A DNA stretch of 64,000 nucleotides, from positions 124,001-188,000 of the forward strand of contig JAIWZP010000034.1 in NCBI GenBank assembly GCA_025201375.1, in the 5' to 3' direction. How positions within the stretch are numbered: position 1 is the stretch's first letter; every line of letters begins with the position of its first letter. This document shows, piece after piece, positions 1 to 10,559 of this stretch. The notes beneath the pieces were generated by a model that was given only the letters and a program-made list of their open reading frames with translations, was not told where the DNA came from and did no database searches. The translations under genes and the position numbers were made by a program. Source of the DNA: Gongronella butleri (taxonomy: Eukaryota > Mucoromycota > Mucoromycetes > Mucorales > Cunninghamellaceae).

Positions 1-1661
1 TCTCTATTTTTTTTTTTAGAGTGAGTACAAGCTTGCCAACTCGTGTTCGCGAGCCATAAATTGTCAAGAGCGAGTCCGGATGGATTTGCTTCAGGCGAGG
101 GGAAATGCAACATTGCATAAACACGCGCGCGAGCCCGTCAACAGAATCGCAGGAACAACAAGATTGGCACTCCACTCACTCTTTTGTTCCTTTTTTCGCC
201 AAAAGGCCAAGATGCCAAACCTAATTTGTGCAAGTGAGGAGGCACATTGCAAATCACTTCAATTTGATCATGATTGTACTGCAAAAAGTATGATCCAATG
301 CGTGCAGTTGACGCACAAATTGGTTGCAAAATGATGAAAATGAATGAAAATGGCCTTCCAGGGGAGCAATTGCACCGAAGGAGTGGACCAAGGAAGTAGA
401 GAAAAGGGGTCAAAGGGGGGGAGGGGGAGACGTCGGCCCGTTGAATCCTGATTCGCACACAGAATTTTTTTTCTTTTTGGGAGTGCACGTAGTGAGATGA
501 TGATCAAAGCAAGCGACGGTGCACGCGCTTTGTTCTATTTTTCCTTTTTGCTTTAATTTTTCGAAACAAGAAGCATGTCATGCCCGTCTCGATTTTCCAA
601 TGTGCACTCTCGCTTGCCCAATCGAGCTCTTTTTTCTTGCCTTTCCGCACTGTGATCACCGCTCCTCGCCTTTTTCTCCCTCATATTGACTTTTTCCCCC
701 TCTCTTATTCATACTCGCTATTTTTATCCCCCCCCGCACACGCGACGAGAGACAGGGGGAAAAAGAAAGGGGGGACGATCCGGGTGAAGCCTGGATTTAG
801 GTGACCAGTCTATTCTTTTTTTGTTTTCTTTGTTTATCTTTTTTTCTGCAACGCGTGTTCATTGTCTCGCTATATTGTTCACGACGCGCTAGCCCATGCT
901 TTCCATCTTTCGATCAAAGAGCAAGTGGCCTGCATTGCTCCAAGGCGGCCATGAAATGTTACACACGTGAAATGACGCTCTTGTGCTATTTTTAATCACA
1001 GAGCGAGCTGACTGAACCCTTTTTTTTCACTTTTGTTGCAAGGGGGGGTGCCGCTGGAGGAGCAAATAATAAAGCCAAATGAAATCTTGACCATGCCCCC
1101 TCTTCATTCGTATTAATAAAATGTCATGAGTCAAAGGTTTGCAAGGTGAAAGGAAGCAAACCAAGTACAAAAAGAGAACACACACCTCTTGGCAGCTAGC
1201 TGGGACGAGATGGAGGACCAGTTGAAAAGCAAAGGTGTGCACGATTCCAAACCCAAAACCGGAGAAAGCTGATGAAAGAGCGAAAAAAGGGGGGAGGGAC
1301 GAGGGGAAGGGGGTGAAATGGCGAGAGTGAGCGCTAGAGAGCGCAAGGGGGAACAAGGACAGGTTGCAATTGCTGTGCAAAACATTGGTTGAGATGGTGA
1401 AAGGCCCGTTGGATAGGCGTGAAAGTCTATTTAAGGTTCAACCAGGTTTTGAATCCAATAAACCGTGCAATAATCCTCATAGCCCAAAAAGGGCAAGGTC
1501 TAGGTTCATGAAAAAAAAAAAAATAGTGGGTTGGAAAAAAAAAAAAAGTTTGGGCCTGTCTCTCAATCATTTAAAAGAACAGAAGCACGGGCGACCTTTT
1601 TTTTTTGTTTTTTCTTTCTTTTCTTTATCCTTTCCCCAATCCCATTCCTTTTTTTCTCAAT
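1..1661. other. Intergenic / upstream region, no gene seen
   Basis: I see no supportable gene. The stretch is rich in T, C and A homopolymers, and its open frames are short, low in complexity and overlap on both strands without a recognisable domain or splice structure. The last 100 bases are T-rich and lead directly into the start codon at 1662, as at most gene starts in this window, so this part probably holds the promoter and 5' leader of the wall-protein gene. Confidence 0.6.
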
Positions 1662-2258
1662 ATGAAGTTCTCTGCCATTGTTGCTGCTGCCCTTGTCACC
1701 CTCGCTTCCGCCCAGACCACCGCCCCCATCATCTCCATCTCCTCTCCTTTGAGCGGCACCGTCTACAAGGCTGGTCAGCAAGCCATCATCACCTGGAACA
1801 GCCCCACTGTCCAGCAGATCTCCCAGATCGTGTTGGCTCAAGGCCCCAGCACGGCTCTCCAGCCCTTGAAGGTCATTGCCACCAACGTTGATGCCAACGC
1901 TGGCCAATACTCCTGGACCATCCCCGCCGACACCCCCACTGGCTCGGACTATGCCTTTGAGTTTGGCACCTCCCCCAACTTGGCCTTTGCCGGTCCCTTC
2001 ACCATCCAGGGCGGCGCTGCTGGCTCCACCAACTCCTCCTCGTCTGGTGCTGCCTCGTCGGCCCCTGCTGCCTCCTCGGGCGCTGCCTCCTCGGGCCCCG
2101 CTTCCTCGGGTGCTGCTTCTGCTTCGTCTGCTCCCTCGGGCTCTGCTTCCAAGTCGGCCTCGGCCTCCTCCGCTCCCACCAGCGGTGCCAACTCGTTGGT
2201 CGCTGGCTCTGCCTTGGCCATGGGTGCTGCCGTCGTCGCTGCCGCTCAGCTTTTCTAA
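1662..2258 (+). CDS. Ser/Ala-rich GPI-anchored cell-wall protein, Kre9/KNH family
   Basis: A single-exon gene for a 198-residue secreted protein. The start at 1662 (MKFSAIVAA) is preferred to the in-frame ATG at 1605 because it opens a clean signal peptide (about residues 1-18, ending ASA-Q). Residues about 20-115 form an Ig-like domain of the Kre9/KNH type: an SPLSGTVYKAG opening, an ITW motif, and a closing YSWTIP...YAFEFG stretch. Residues about 116-175 are almost wholly Ser, Ala, Pro and Gly, the usual O-mannosylated stalk. A hydrophobic tail follows a small-residue site and fits a GPI-attachment signal. The family is linked to beta-1,6-glucan and cell-wall assembly at the surface. Codon use is strongly biased to C-ending codons, suggesting high expression. 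An AATAAA lies 175 nt past the stop. Confidence 0.88.
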   Translation: MKFSAIVAAALVTLASAQTTAPIISISSPLSGTVYKAGQQAIITWNSPTVQQISQIVLAQGPSTALQPLKVIATNVDANAGQYSWTIPADTPTGSDYAFEFGTSPNLAFAGPFTIQGGAAGSTNSSSSGAASSAPAASSGAASSGPASSGAASASSAPSGSASKSASASSAPTSGANSLVAGSALAMGAAVVAAAQLF

Positions 2259-2433
2259 GCAGCTTCTCCCCATTTTTCCCTTTTTTTTCGTCTTTTTTGA
2301 CACGCAACGCGCAAATCTTCCCATCCTCTCACCTCATGCCCTCTCTTTTTAAAGCTCAATCTCTCTTCACTCCTACTCGATAGCTGATTTACCATCTTAT
2401 GTGTTGTTGATTCCTTTTCTGTACACCTAATTC

Positions 2434-2439
2434 AATAAA
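2434..2439 (+). terminator. Poly(A) signal AATAAA of the wall-protein gene
   Basis: A canonical AATAAA 175 nt after the stop codon at 2258, followed by an A-rich stretch. Its position suits 3' end formation of the wall-protein transcript. Confidence 0.5.
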
Positions 2440-4380
2440 AAACTTACAACAAAACACGCTTTTCACACTGTTGTCCACCCCCAACTAGCAATTTTTCCTT
2501 GCGTCCCTGATACGCCACGATGGGAAATTTGCACCACCAATGGTCGGATTGCCATTTTCGGAGTTTTGATCTTGCGTGACGATTTTTTAAACCTTGTTCT
2601 GGATGGGGGGTTCATCCGCCCAAAGAAAAAAAAAATGGTGCGCGGACAGGCGCCGCCCCTCTTTTTCCTCTCTTTACACACATGCACTCTCTCGCTATCA
2701 GGATGGAAAAAAATAGCAACGTGATGCAAGCATGTGAGATTAAAAATGTCACTAAAAAAACAACAAAAAGCAGAGGTTTTGCGGGCGCAAGACGTGGCAA
2801 AAGGCGGGCCGGGGAAATAGCACGCTGAATTTACAAAGCTGAGAGCCGTGTCTCCACTTGCCCACTTAAAAAATGATCACAAGCTTTGCGTTCCAACTGC
2901 GCCAAAAGGAGCCTGAATCTTGTTTCAAAAAATAGATTCGTCCCAGGGGGCCCTTTGTGGGTGATTTCATCATCGTCCCCGTCATCCTTTGTTGTTTTGT
3001 AAGGACCAAGCAGGTGGGCTCATGCTACATTTGTCGTGTTTTGCACGACAATGGGTGAATTTTACCCGACGCGTTCTTATTTGCTTTGGGGAAAGAGCGT
3101 GTCAGGCTGGGCTCATATTTGCTTTCTTGTGCACGGTTACACATTCGCGGATGTCTGCAATAAAAAGAGCCAGGATACATTCTTTCGAGTCGCAAAATAG
3201 GCACGCAGGGTCCGCAACCCTTCTTTAATTCCAGCGGCTGGGCCCTTTTTTTTCATTTTTTTTTTTTTTCATTTTTTTGCAGCGTGCCCGAGCCATCCTC
3301 TTGCGCACTGGCTGCACATGAACGCGTGTCGATGTTTTCTCGCTTTGCTTTTTGGCGTCAGTGACACGTCATGGTGCAGACCAATGCGAAGCACGGATTC
3401 AAAAAAAGGAATAATTCAGGGGGAAGGTGGGGGGAAAAGTGATCTGCGTCTTGATGAAACCCACAATTCTCCTTTTTCGAACGTTTGGAAACTTGACAAA
3501 TGAAATGAGCCGCAAGCCAGCAGGAAAGCCATCGAAAAAGGAGAGGCAACAGGCGTAGAGTGGGCGAAATAGCAAAGCGTCATCGGATCAAAACAAGTTC
3601 CATTGAAGCGATTTGTCAATTGCCACTGCTTGGCATGCATGGACTCAAGCCAGGGTTGCCCATGACGATGGCATTTGTGCGACGCGTCGATGGGGGCTTG
3701 CTAAAGCGAGAGAAAAATCCCTCGTTTTTTTTTTGTGTCCGCACGTTCCATTTTGCTCGTCAAATCCTTTCTGTTTTTTTTTTTTTTCTAACACTGACAA
3801 CGGTGGCGATCCATTGCCACGCGCTCATTTCTGCAAATTGATTAAAAAAAAACATGAGCACGGGTGGCCCTTGCTGCAGGTTCCCTCATTCCAGTCGCAC
3901 CAAAACAAGGAAAAAAGATGATTATTCTAGGCCTTGGATTTATCCAGCGGCCGTGCGACTAAACCCAGTTGCTTCTTGTGCCGCGATTCAAAAGGAAAAC
4001 TATCCACAAGCGCTGCTTCTCAAAATTTTTTTTTTCCAAATGTCTCAAAAGAAAGGCCAAGTACAAGAAAAAGCAGGCGAGTCAGGGAGAGGGGGGGAAG
4101 CGACACGCTCACTGAGACTCCGAGTTGCTGCTCATTGTGCTTCACACAACTGCAATTATGCATGCAAAGCCCAATGGGCACTGCCTTCATCGTTTCGAAT
4201 GGGCCTCACACGAAACTTTTTTTTTTTGCTTTGTGTCTGGCCAATCATCAAGTCTTGGGGTGCTGTGACCGATTCAATTTATTTTGATTTAGTTCGCTTG
4301 GCTTGCGCCTTATCCCCTTTTTTTCTTTTCTCTTCTTCAGCCTTTGCATCTTTTTTCTTTTTTTTTTTTTTAATTACATC
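2440..4380. other. Intergenic region, no gene seen
   Basis: About 1.9 kb with only short overlapping frames broken by T and A runs. No domain, splice pattern or RNA gene was recognised. A T-rich tract (4320-4373) immediately precedes the next start codon and is probably its 5' leader. Confidence 0.55.
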
Positions 4381-5623
4381 ATGGGCGCACGCGCGTTTTG
4401 GCTCGGGACGTTTCGTGTCCTGCTACTGATTTTCAGTCTCGGCACCATTGCTTGTCAAATCGGTGAGAAGGATAGGATCATCAAAGGGGAGTGAGAATCA
4501 CTCACATGATTTTTTTCTATAAAAAAGCACAAATCGTGATGCTGAGCGATAATAGCTGGACGCACGATGGCAACAACGGCATCCCTGTGAGTGAACGCGA
4601 CACATGAAAAAAAAAAGATCCTTCTCAGCCCAGCCGAAAACGGCAAAATGCGCCATTTTTAAAAAGGTGGTGCAGCAAAGCTGACTGGCGTTTTTTTTTT
4701 TTTTTTCTCGATCAATAGTATTATCTTTATTTTGCGGGGCCAGGCGTGTCGACCATCAGCTCCATTGCCCTGGTGGCCCTCATTGTGTTTGGCGTGCACA
4801 CGATCCGCGGTGATCGCGTATTTGCGCTTCTCAACGCGGCTTTGATGATTGCCGTTGTCGTGACCAACACCCTGCTCACAAACTACGTCCCTTGGACGCC
4901 CGATCACGGCTACCCACTCTCTGGCAAGGGCTTCCAAGCTCATTGCCCCAGCAGTGACACCGTCATGAAGAATCGATGCTGTAAAATACTCAAAAAATGG
5001 ACGAATTGACGCGACGCGACGCGTCCTTTGAGAGCAAGACGAACTTAATGTTTTTTTTCACAGGGTTGTCGAACGGCATGTGGATTGGGTCGATTGTGGT
5101 TGCGGCCTTTTGGCTTGTGCATCTCATTTATGTGTTTACGCAGCAGCGTAGCGACATTTTTGACGATGACGATGACTACGAGCTTTATGATTATCGTAAC
5201 CAGGGCGACATTGCGATGGCTGTGACGTCGCACTCACCCGTCATGAACCCATCGCCCAAGATCAGCAGCCCCATGACCCCGCCGCACGGCGGTGGCGGCG
5301 CCGTTGCGGGCAAGGGCGGCATGATGAACGATTACGATTACAGCTATTATGAGCAACCATACACGCCCTATGCGCAGACGCCCTACGGCTATGGTGGTGG
5401 ACAGCAGGCTGTCGATCACCACAACATGTACAATGCGCCGCCACCACCTCACATGGACGCCTACGACGCCTATGGCGGCCCAGTCTACCCACCCCCAAGC
5501 GCCACCATGACGCCAACATCGACAACCACCGCCGATGACACAACGCACATCCTAAAGGACATGGGCAGCACGCCACACACACCCATAAAACAGCACCAGG
5601 TGCCGCACACCTATGATTCCTAA
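4381..5623 (+). CDS. Four-pass membrane protein with acidic, Tyr/Pro-rich tail (MARVEL-like)
   Basis: Three exons: 4381-4462, 4744-4980, 5064-5623 (292 residues). The donors are GTGAG and GTAAA and the acceptors CCAG and ACAG, all in frame. Exon 1 begins MGARAFWLGTFRVLLL and supplies the first membrane helix. Further hydrophobic helices lie at about residues 32-48, 55-73 and 113-131. A Cys-containing loop separates helices 3 and 4. This topology, with a short N-terminus and a long cytosolic tail, resembles MARVEL-type membrane proteins of fungal plasma membranes, but no diagnostic motif was confirmed. The tail has a run of five Asp, then Tyr, Gly, Pro and Met-rich repeats (YGGG, PPPP, YDAYGG) and looks disordered. 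Function unknown; scaffold or membrane-domain organiser is inference. Confidence 0.72.
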
Positions 5624-8347
5624 TAGACTGGCTTCGTTTCGAGGACCGCAGCAACAGCTAATGATTAAATATTGTAACATTTGCACGTTTGTCGCGGGGA
5701 AAAAAAATTGGGGCGCACGGAAAAACGGGATACACGGCTGAATGACAAAAAAAAAAAAAATCGCTGGAGACCAGGCAAGATGTGTGCAATTCTAAAAAGT
5801 ATTGACCCTGTTCCAAGACGGATTAAATCATAAAATGGCGTGACTCGTCCTCTTGCTTGCCAAAAACGAGAGATCTGTCACGTCGTTGTTGTGAAATACT
5901 GCATTATTGCATAAACAGCCGTAGTTCACCAAATAGTAATTCGATCGGGATGAAACTAGAAACATTGAAAGAGACGCGCTGAGACATCATTTCGCGTCCA
6001 GTTGTGGATTTCCGATGGACACATTTTGTACGCTTATGGAGCTTGATCAACATTTCAATCTTGAATTTCTCGGCAACGAGATATGATCACACACGGTGCG
6101 ATGACGCAACGAACCGTGCAGAATTCGCGTCTGTATCGCCTGGACGCGGATTCATCGTGTTTCAATACGAATTGACGGAATGACACGGGATTTAATGAAA
6201 ATCCATGAAAATCGTCAATTACTCAGGGACAAATCAACCGGTACACAGCGCAAGACGCGCTCAAACGTAAAAGGTCAAGTTGGGAAATAGAGGGGTCCCA
6301 ACTCGGGGTGCATTTGTTAGACATCTTGGGGCCCACACGCAAACCAAAAATTCAGCCGTGGCGAGCTCCCAGATGAAAATTGAAAATTCAAGTCCTTGGA
6401 AATACGCCAAACTCGTACACAGCATAGAACCACATGCGAAACCTACGAAAACAAAAAAAAGAGGGCGGTCAGATTGCTCGTCATCGAGCAATGAGCAATT
6501 TGGGTTTTAAATTTGCGAGCGCTTTGCGCGGTCGGAACGCATCATCGACCCGCGGTGACGCGTTCATCAGTTAGAGGTGTACCGGGCGCATGAATTGTAA
6601 GCGCACAAGGGGCGCGTACCATGGACGTGGCCGGAATGAGCACGCATTGAATTTGGCTCCAAAACGGCTCCCGTTTTAAAATGTGTTCATTCTTCTGAAA
6701 TTCGCTTTTTGCATTGATCGCCAAAGGTCACGTTTGCGCCAGGCCGCGATCTTTCCGATGATGTATGTTTCAAGATGCTGAGATCAATCCTCGTCGAGAT
6801 GGCCTTAATCCGAAAATCAGCCGTCAAACTGGATTCCTTGCATTTTACGCCAAAACCGGTCAATGGACACTAGATTTTTATTGTGTTTTCATGGCTAAAT
6901 CAATGTGCTCTGCCATGGGGTTGAATGGCGCGACGACCTGACGACCTAAATTTTGCCATTTTAAAAATGTCGACCGTGCCCCTTGGAAAATCAGCAAAAA
7001 ATCGCGATTTTTCAAAATCGATAGGGCGCGCCGTCGAGGAGGCACGTCAACATGTAAAGCTGCCAAAAATGCATTTTGGCCACTCTCTTTTCAGAACATC
7101 TGTAAAAACCGGGAGTCAATCGGGTCGCTGGCGAGAAAATCGCCATTTTCCCATAAACTCACCTTTTCCACCTTGACGCGATAAATTTTTGATTCGTTCG
7201 GGCTCAAACTTGCAATGTATGGAAAGGCATGCGCGCGTACGAGCATTATACCAGATTTTCCTGCCCTGAAAAGTCGAAGCACGACAATTTTAAGCGTGCG
7301 ACGTCCGATCAAGCATTTCAATCTCAATTTTCTCGACAACAGAAAGAACGACTTGCGGTGCTTTTAACGTGTCGAAAGCAGTTTTTGAAACTCTCTCGGA
7401 TGAGTGAATATGATATGCTATGAAGAAAAGGCGTGCAAGGTGCCAAAGTAGAAAGTTTGGGTCGCATGCCCGTTTTGGGCGATCTGGCTTTTGTGGAAAA
7501 CAGACGTGTCGGGGACGCGCCTCAATTTTTTCCGCCGCCATCAAGCGGCATTGCTTGACTTTCCATATTTTGCATATTATAGCCAATGGCAAGTGACATT
7601 GTGCTAATTGTTGTCAGATGAAACAAGAGCATGTCTTTGGTATGATAAATCAGCGTAAAAGCACGAGTGCAACGCTTGCCTCCGGCGGGCACCACCGAAA
7701 GGATCCGGTCGTTTCTGCACGACCGTGTCTGTCCGACATTTGTTTTTTTTTTCATGCATTCAGCATGAAAAAAAGAAGGCGTACATGGTGCATGACCAGT
7801 GGCGCACGTCACTAGTGCTGCTTTGCAGATCACGCCACTCCTTCATCTCCGATTTCTTTTCTTCGAAAAGACCGCCGAAGCGCATTCATCAATTGCCTGA
7901 TCATATGATCACCACGCTTTTTTTTTTTTTTTTTTTTTTTTTTTGTGTGTGCAGAGAACCAATTGGTTGCCCAGTCACCCCTTTTTCGTAATCGCATGGA
8001 TCCCATGGGCGTCAATGGCGCCCTCAAGGCTGCCCAAGTCTCCGTCGGTAACGCAGGGACCTGGTTCTCCTTTTTCTGGGTGTGTGTGTGTGTGCGTGTG
8101 TAAGTCGCTTGTGTGTCATTGGATGAGCAACGCATGGACCTTCTTTTTATGGAGTGTACGCCAATTAGTGTCACTCCGCAAAGTCCGATCTCTTATTTTC
8201 ATGCATGAAACGAAGCGTTGCCCAAGGTAATTAGCCTTGAACAAATAAAATAAAAAGGGGGTGTGATGAAGAAAAAAACTAGTTTATTTCTCTTTTTCTT
8301 TTCATTTTTTTTTTAAAAAAAACGAACAACGTTGACGACTGCCTACC
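5624..8347. other. Intergenic region with decayed repeat sequence
   Basis: No gene is supported over 2.7 kb. From about 5,900 to 7,450 the base composition becomes more even, and phrases recur that match the decayed tandem repeats near 50-52 kb, for example ACCGGGAGTCAATCGGGTCG (about 7108) and versions of AATTTTCTCGACAAC (about 7326). Near 8085 there is a short GT-rich microsatellite, and at 7919-7944 a T homopolymer. Confidence 0.55.
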
Positions 8348-9757
8348 ATGACTCTGAAGAACCGCACCAAGCCGCGTGAGATGACGATCCGCGAGAGTAT
8401 GGAAGCATTGCTCGATGTGGTTGGCGAGTGGACGACGGCGATGCCCGAGGCGTTGGCACTGCGGTGCTTGTGCGACTTTTTTCTGGAGGAGCGCAGCTCG
8501 CTTCTTTTGAATCGGTGGGTGCAACATGACAAGCACCAAATCCTCGACCAAGTGCTGCCGTTGGCAACTGAGATGCTTTCGGAGCTCAAGCAGCGCGAAC
8601 AGGCTCAATTGGCGCTGTGGGGCCGCGCACTTGCGCGCGACAAGCGCACCAGCCTCTTTGCCGAGTACCAGCGACCGCTTCAGCTGTCCGTGCTGCACGA
8701 GGTGCATCGCGTCATGAAAAAAAACTCGGCGGTCGCGTTCCCTTACTATCAAGAAACCGATCATTTCTTATCTTGGATGGCGCCTGCAGCGCGACGCTTT
8801 TACCAAAGCGTGTTTGGGCGTCAAGCGCGGCCCAATGCCATGTGGAACACTTTTATTGACAAGTATCAGCAACAATTTGGCTTGCTCTCGCCCGACATCA
8901 AGCATTGCCTGCATCGGCTGTGTGTTGCCGCACTGCAGCACGCAGACACCAAGGAAGACATGACCATTTTCCACTACATCACTCTCACACGCGACTATGG
9001 CTTTCCTATTCAGCTCGAGCTGCTTCCTGTGGCACCAGCGGGCGCAACCCCGGCCGCATCCACACCATTGAGCAGCATGATCTCATCCTCCTCCTTGTCG
9101 AGCATGGCCACGTTGGCTGGTAGCGGTGGTGGGGGCGACACGCTTGCTGGTGCCGGCAATGGCGCTTCTGCATCGTCCTTTTTGCTGATGCAGACCACGC
9201 AGATGGTGTGGGACTTTATAAATGCCTTTGGTAGCAAAGACACGCTGGCGCACGTCGAAACCATCCACAATTGGTACCAAGGCATCAAAAAAGAAGGAAT
9301 CCAAGAACGTGCACAGCAATGGGCTGTGTATAGGTGCAAGGCCATCAAGGCCGTGCAGCAGCAACAACATCAGCAGCATCACCCACAGCCACAGCCACAG
9401 CCACATCATCTTACAATGCCATTGCGCGTCAACACATCGCCGCCATCGCCTCCTTATACATCCTCATCGCCGGCGCCATCTTCATCACCAGAACTCGCGG
9501 AAAAAGTCGATTTAGCACGCCGTCACATCACCTGCCTCTATCAGCGGTTCATGTCGCTGTGGCGCATGAACCAATTCGCGCGCGACCTCTTCCAGGACCT
9601 GGATTTCCCCGGAAACGATAATATCAAGCAGATGCTCGAGTTTATGCTGCCATTGGAGCGCGCACACTACCAATTGGTCATGCACGGCCACCCTTCCGAG
9701 TGGGACACTGTTTGTCCCAAAGTGTACAGATTCCTCGAGCAAGTCGCTCTGCAATAA
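8348..9757 (+). CDS. Unrecognised 469-residue protein with Gln/His-rich insert
   Basis: One uninterrupted frame of 469 residues with codon use like its neighbours, so it is probably real although I do not recognise the family. Residues 1-225 are predicted mainly helical (for example the QILDQVLPLATEMLSEL region) with conserved-looking aromatic positions. Residues about 235-285 are Ala/Gly/Ser low complexity. A second helical block (about 286-340, MVWDFINAFGSKDTLAHVE) is followed by a Gln/His/Pro-rich linker (about 345-385) and a final helical block to the C-terminus. No signal peptide or membrane helix is visible, so a cytosolic or nuclear location is likely. The ATG at 8348 lies after a T/A-rich leader; no intron was needed. 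Confidence 0.75.
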   Translation: MTLKNRTKPREMTIRESMEALLDVVGEWTTAMPEALALRCLCDFFLEERSSLLLNRWVQHDKHQILDQVLPLATEMLSELKQREQAQLALWGRALARDKRTSLFAEYQRPLQLSVLHEVHRVMKKNSAVAFPYYQETDHFLSWMAPAARRFYQSVFGRQARPNAMWNTFIDKYQQQFGLLSPDIKHCLHRLCVAALQHADTKEDMTIFHYITLTRDYGFPIQLELLPVAPAGATPAASTPLSSMISSSSLSSMATLAGSGGGGDTLAGAGNGASASSFLLMQTTQMVWDFINAFGSKDTLAHVETIHNWYQGIKKEGIQERAQQWAVYRCKAIKAVQQQQHQQHHPQPQPQPHHLTMPLRVNTSPPSPPYTSSSPAPSSSPELAEKVDLARRHITCLYQRFMSLWRMNQFARDLFQDLDFPGNDNIKQMLEFMLPLERAHYQLVMHGHPSEWDTVCPKVYRFLEQVALQ

Positions 9758-9870
9758 AAATCAATTTACTGTAAAACATGCACAATTGCCGCCATCCGAA
9801 CCATTGTCGGCCATGTATGCCCTTTTTACATTTTTTGGTATTTTTCTATGCCCGCCGAGCTTGCGCTCCC

Positions 9871-9906
<36 letters not shown>

Positions 9907-10559
9907 GAACAATTCATGCCATCGGTCTGTGCGGGACATGTTTTTGGTGATTTTGTGTCAAGTAACATTTTCATATTTATGATCGAATGGCCTGTGTACA
10001 ACCTTGATGCCCAACGAGGAACCAGACATTGTCTGATATGCAGTTTCAGCCGTCTGGGAAAAAAAAAAAATCAGGGCCATCAGGGCCATTGTGTCGGCAT
10101 TGAAGCCAAATTTGCTGCGCTTTCTAACCCCACTCTGTGTTCTCGCTCTTGCATTGGGCATCTGAGGAAAGAGATGGTTGTGCACCTTTCTTTGAAGCCT
10201 ATTTTTTTCAAGAAAAAAAGGCACACATCCAAGATGCCCAAAATTTTTTGATTGGGAGCTGGATTGTTGTTTGTTTTGGTTTGATTTGATTTGCGCTCAT
10301 TGGCCAGATTGATTTTTATTATTTTTTTTTTCTCTCAAAAGGGGACTGCTTTTCTCTTTGGAATTGGAAAACCTTTTTTTTTTCTTCAACTCAGCGGAAC
10401 CTCTCTTCTCTTTTTCTTTTTCCTTTTTTTTCTTGACCCCTTTTTTAATACCTTTGTGCGGCCTTTGCCCAGTGGTGCTTTTTTCTTGTTTGCTCGGCTT
10501 CTTTCTCCACTGATACGACCTTTTCCCTTTCTTGTCTCTCGGTCCGCTGTTTTTATAGT
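9758..10559. other. Intergenic region / forkhead gene promoter
   Basis: Contains a T homopolymer (about 9873-9904) and strongly T-rich DNA from 10310 to the next ATG. No supportable gene. The T-rich part probably serves as promoter and 5' leader of the forkhead gene. Confidence 0.5.

Noticed and set aside
1563..2324. 253-residue Gly/Arg/Ser-rich frame, minus strand
   Set aside because: Exact antisense of the GPI-anchored wall-protein gene; its composition is a by-product of the Ser/Ala codons on the other strand.
3854..4429. 191-residue frame, plus strand
   Set aside because: Ends in polyphenylalanine encoded by T runs, overlaps the first exon of the membrane-protein gene, and lacks domains.
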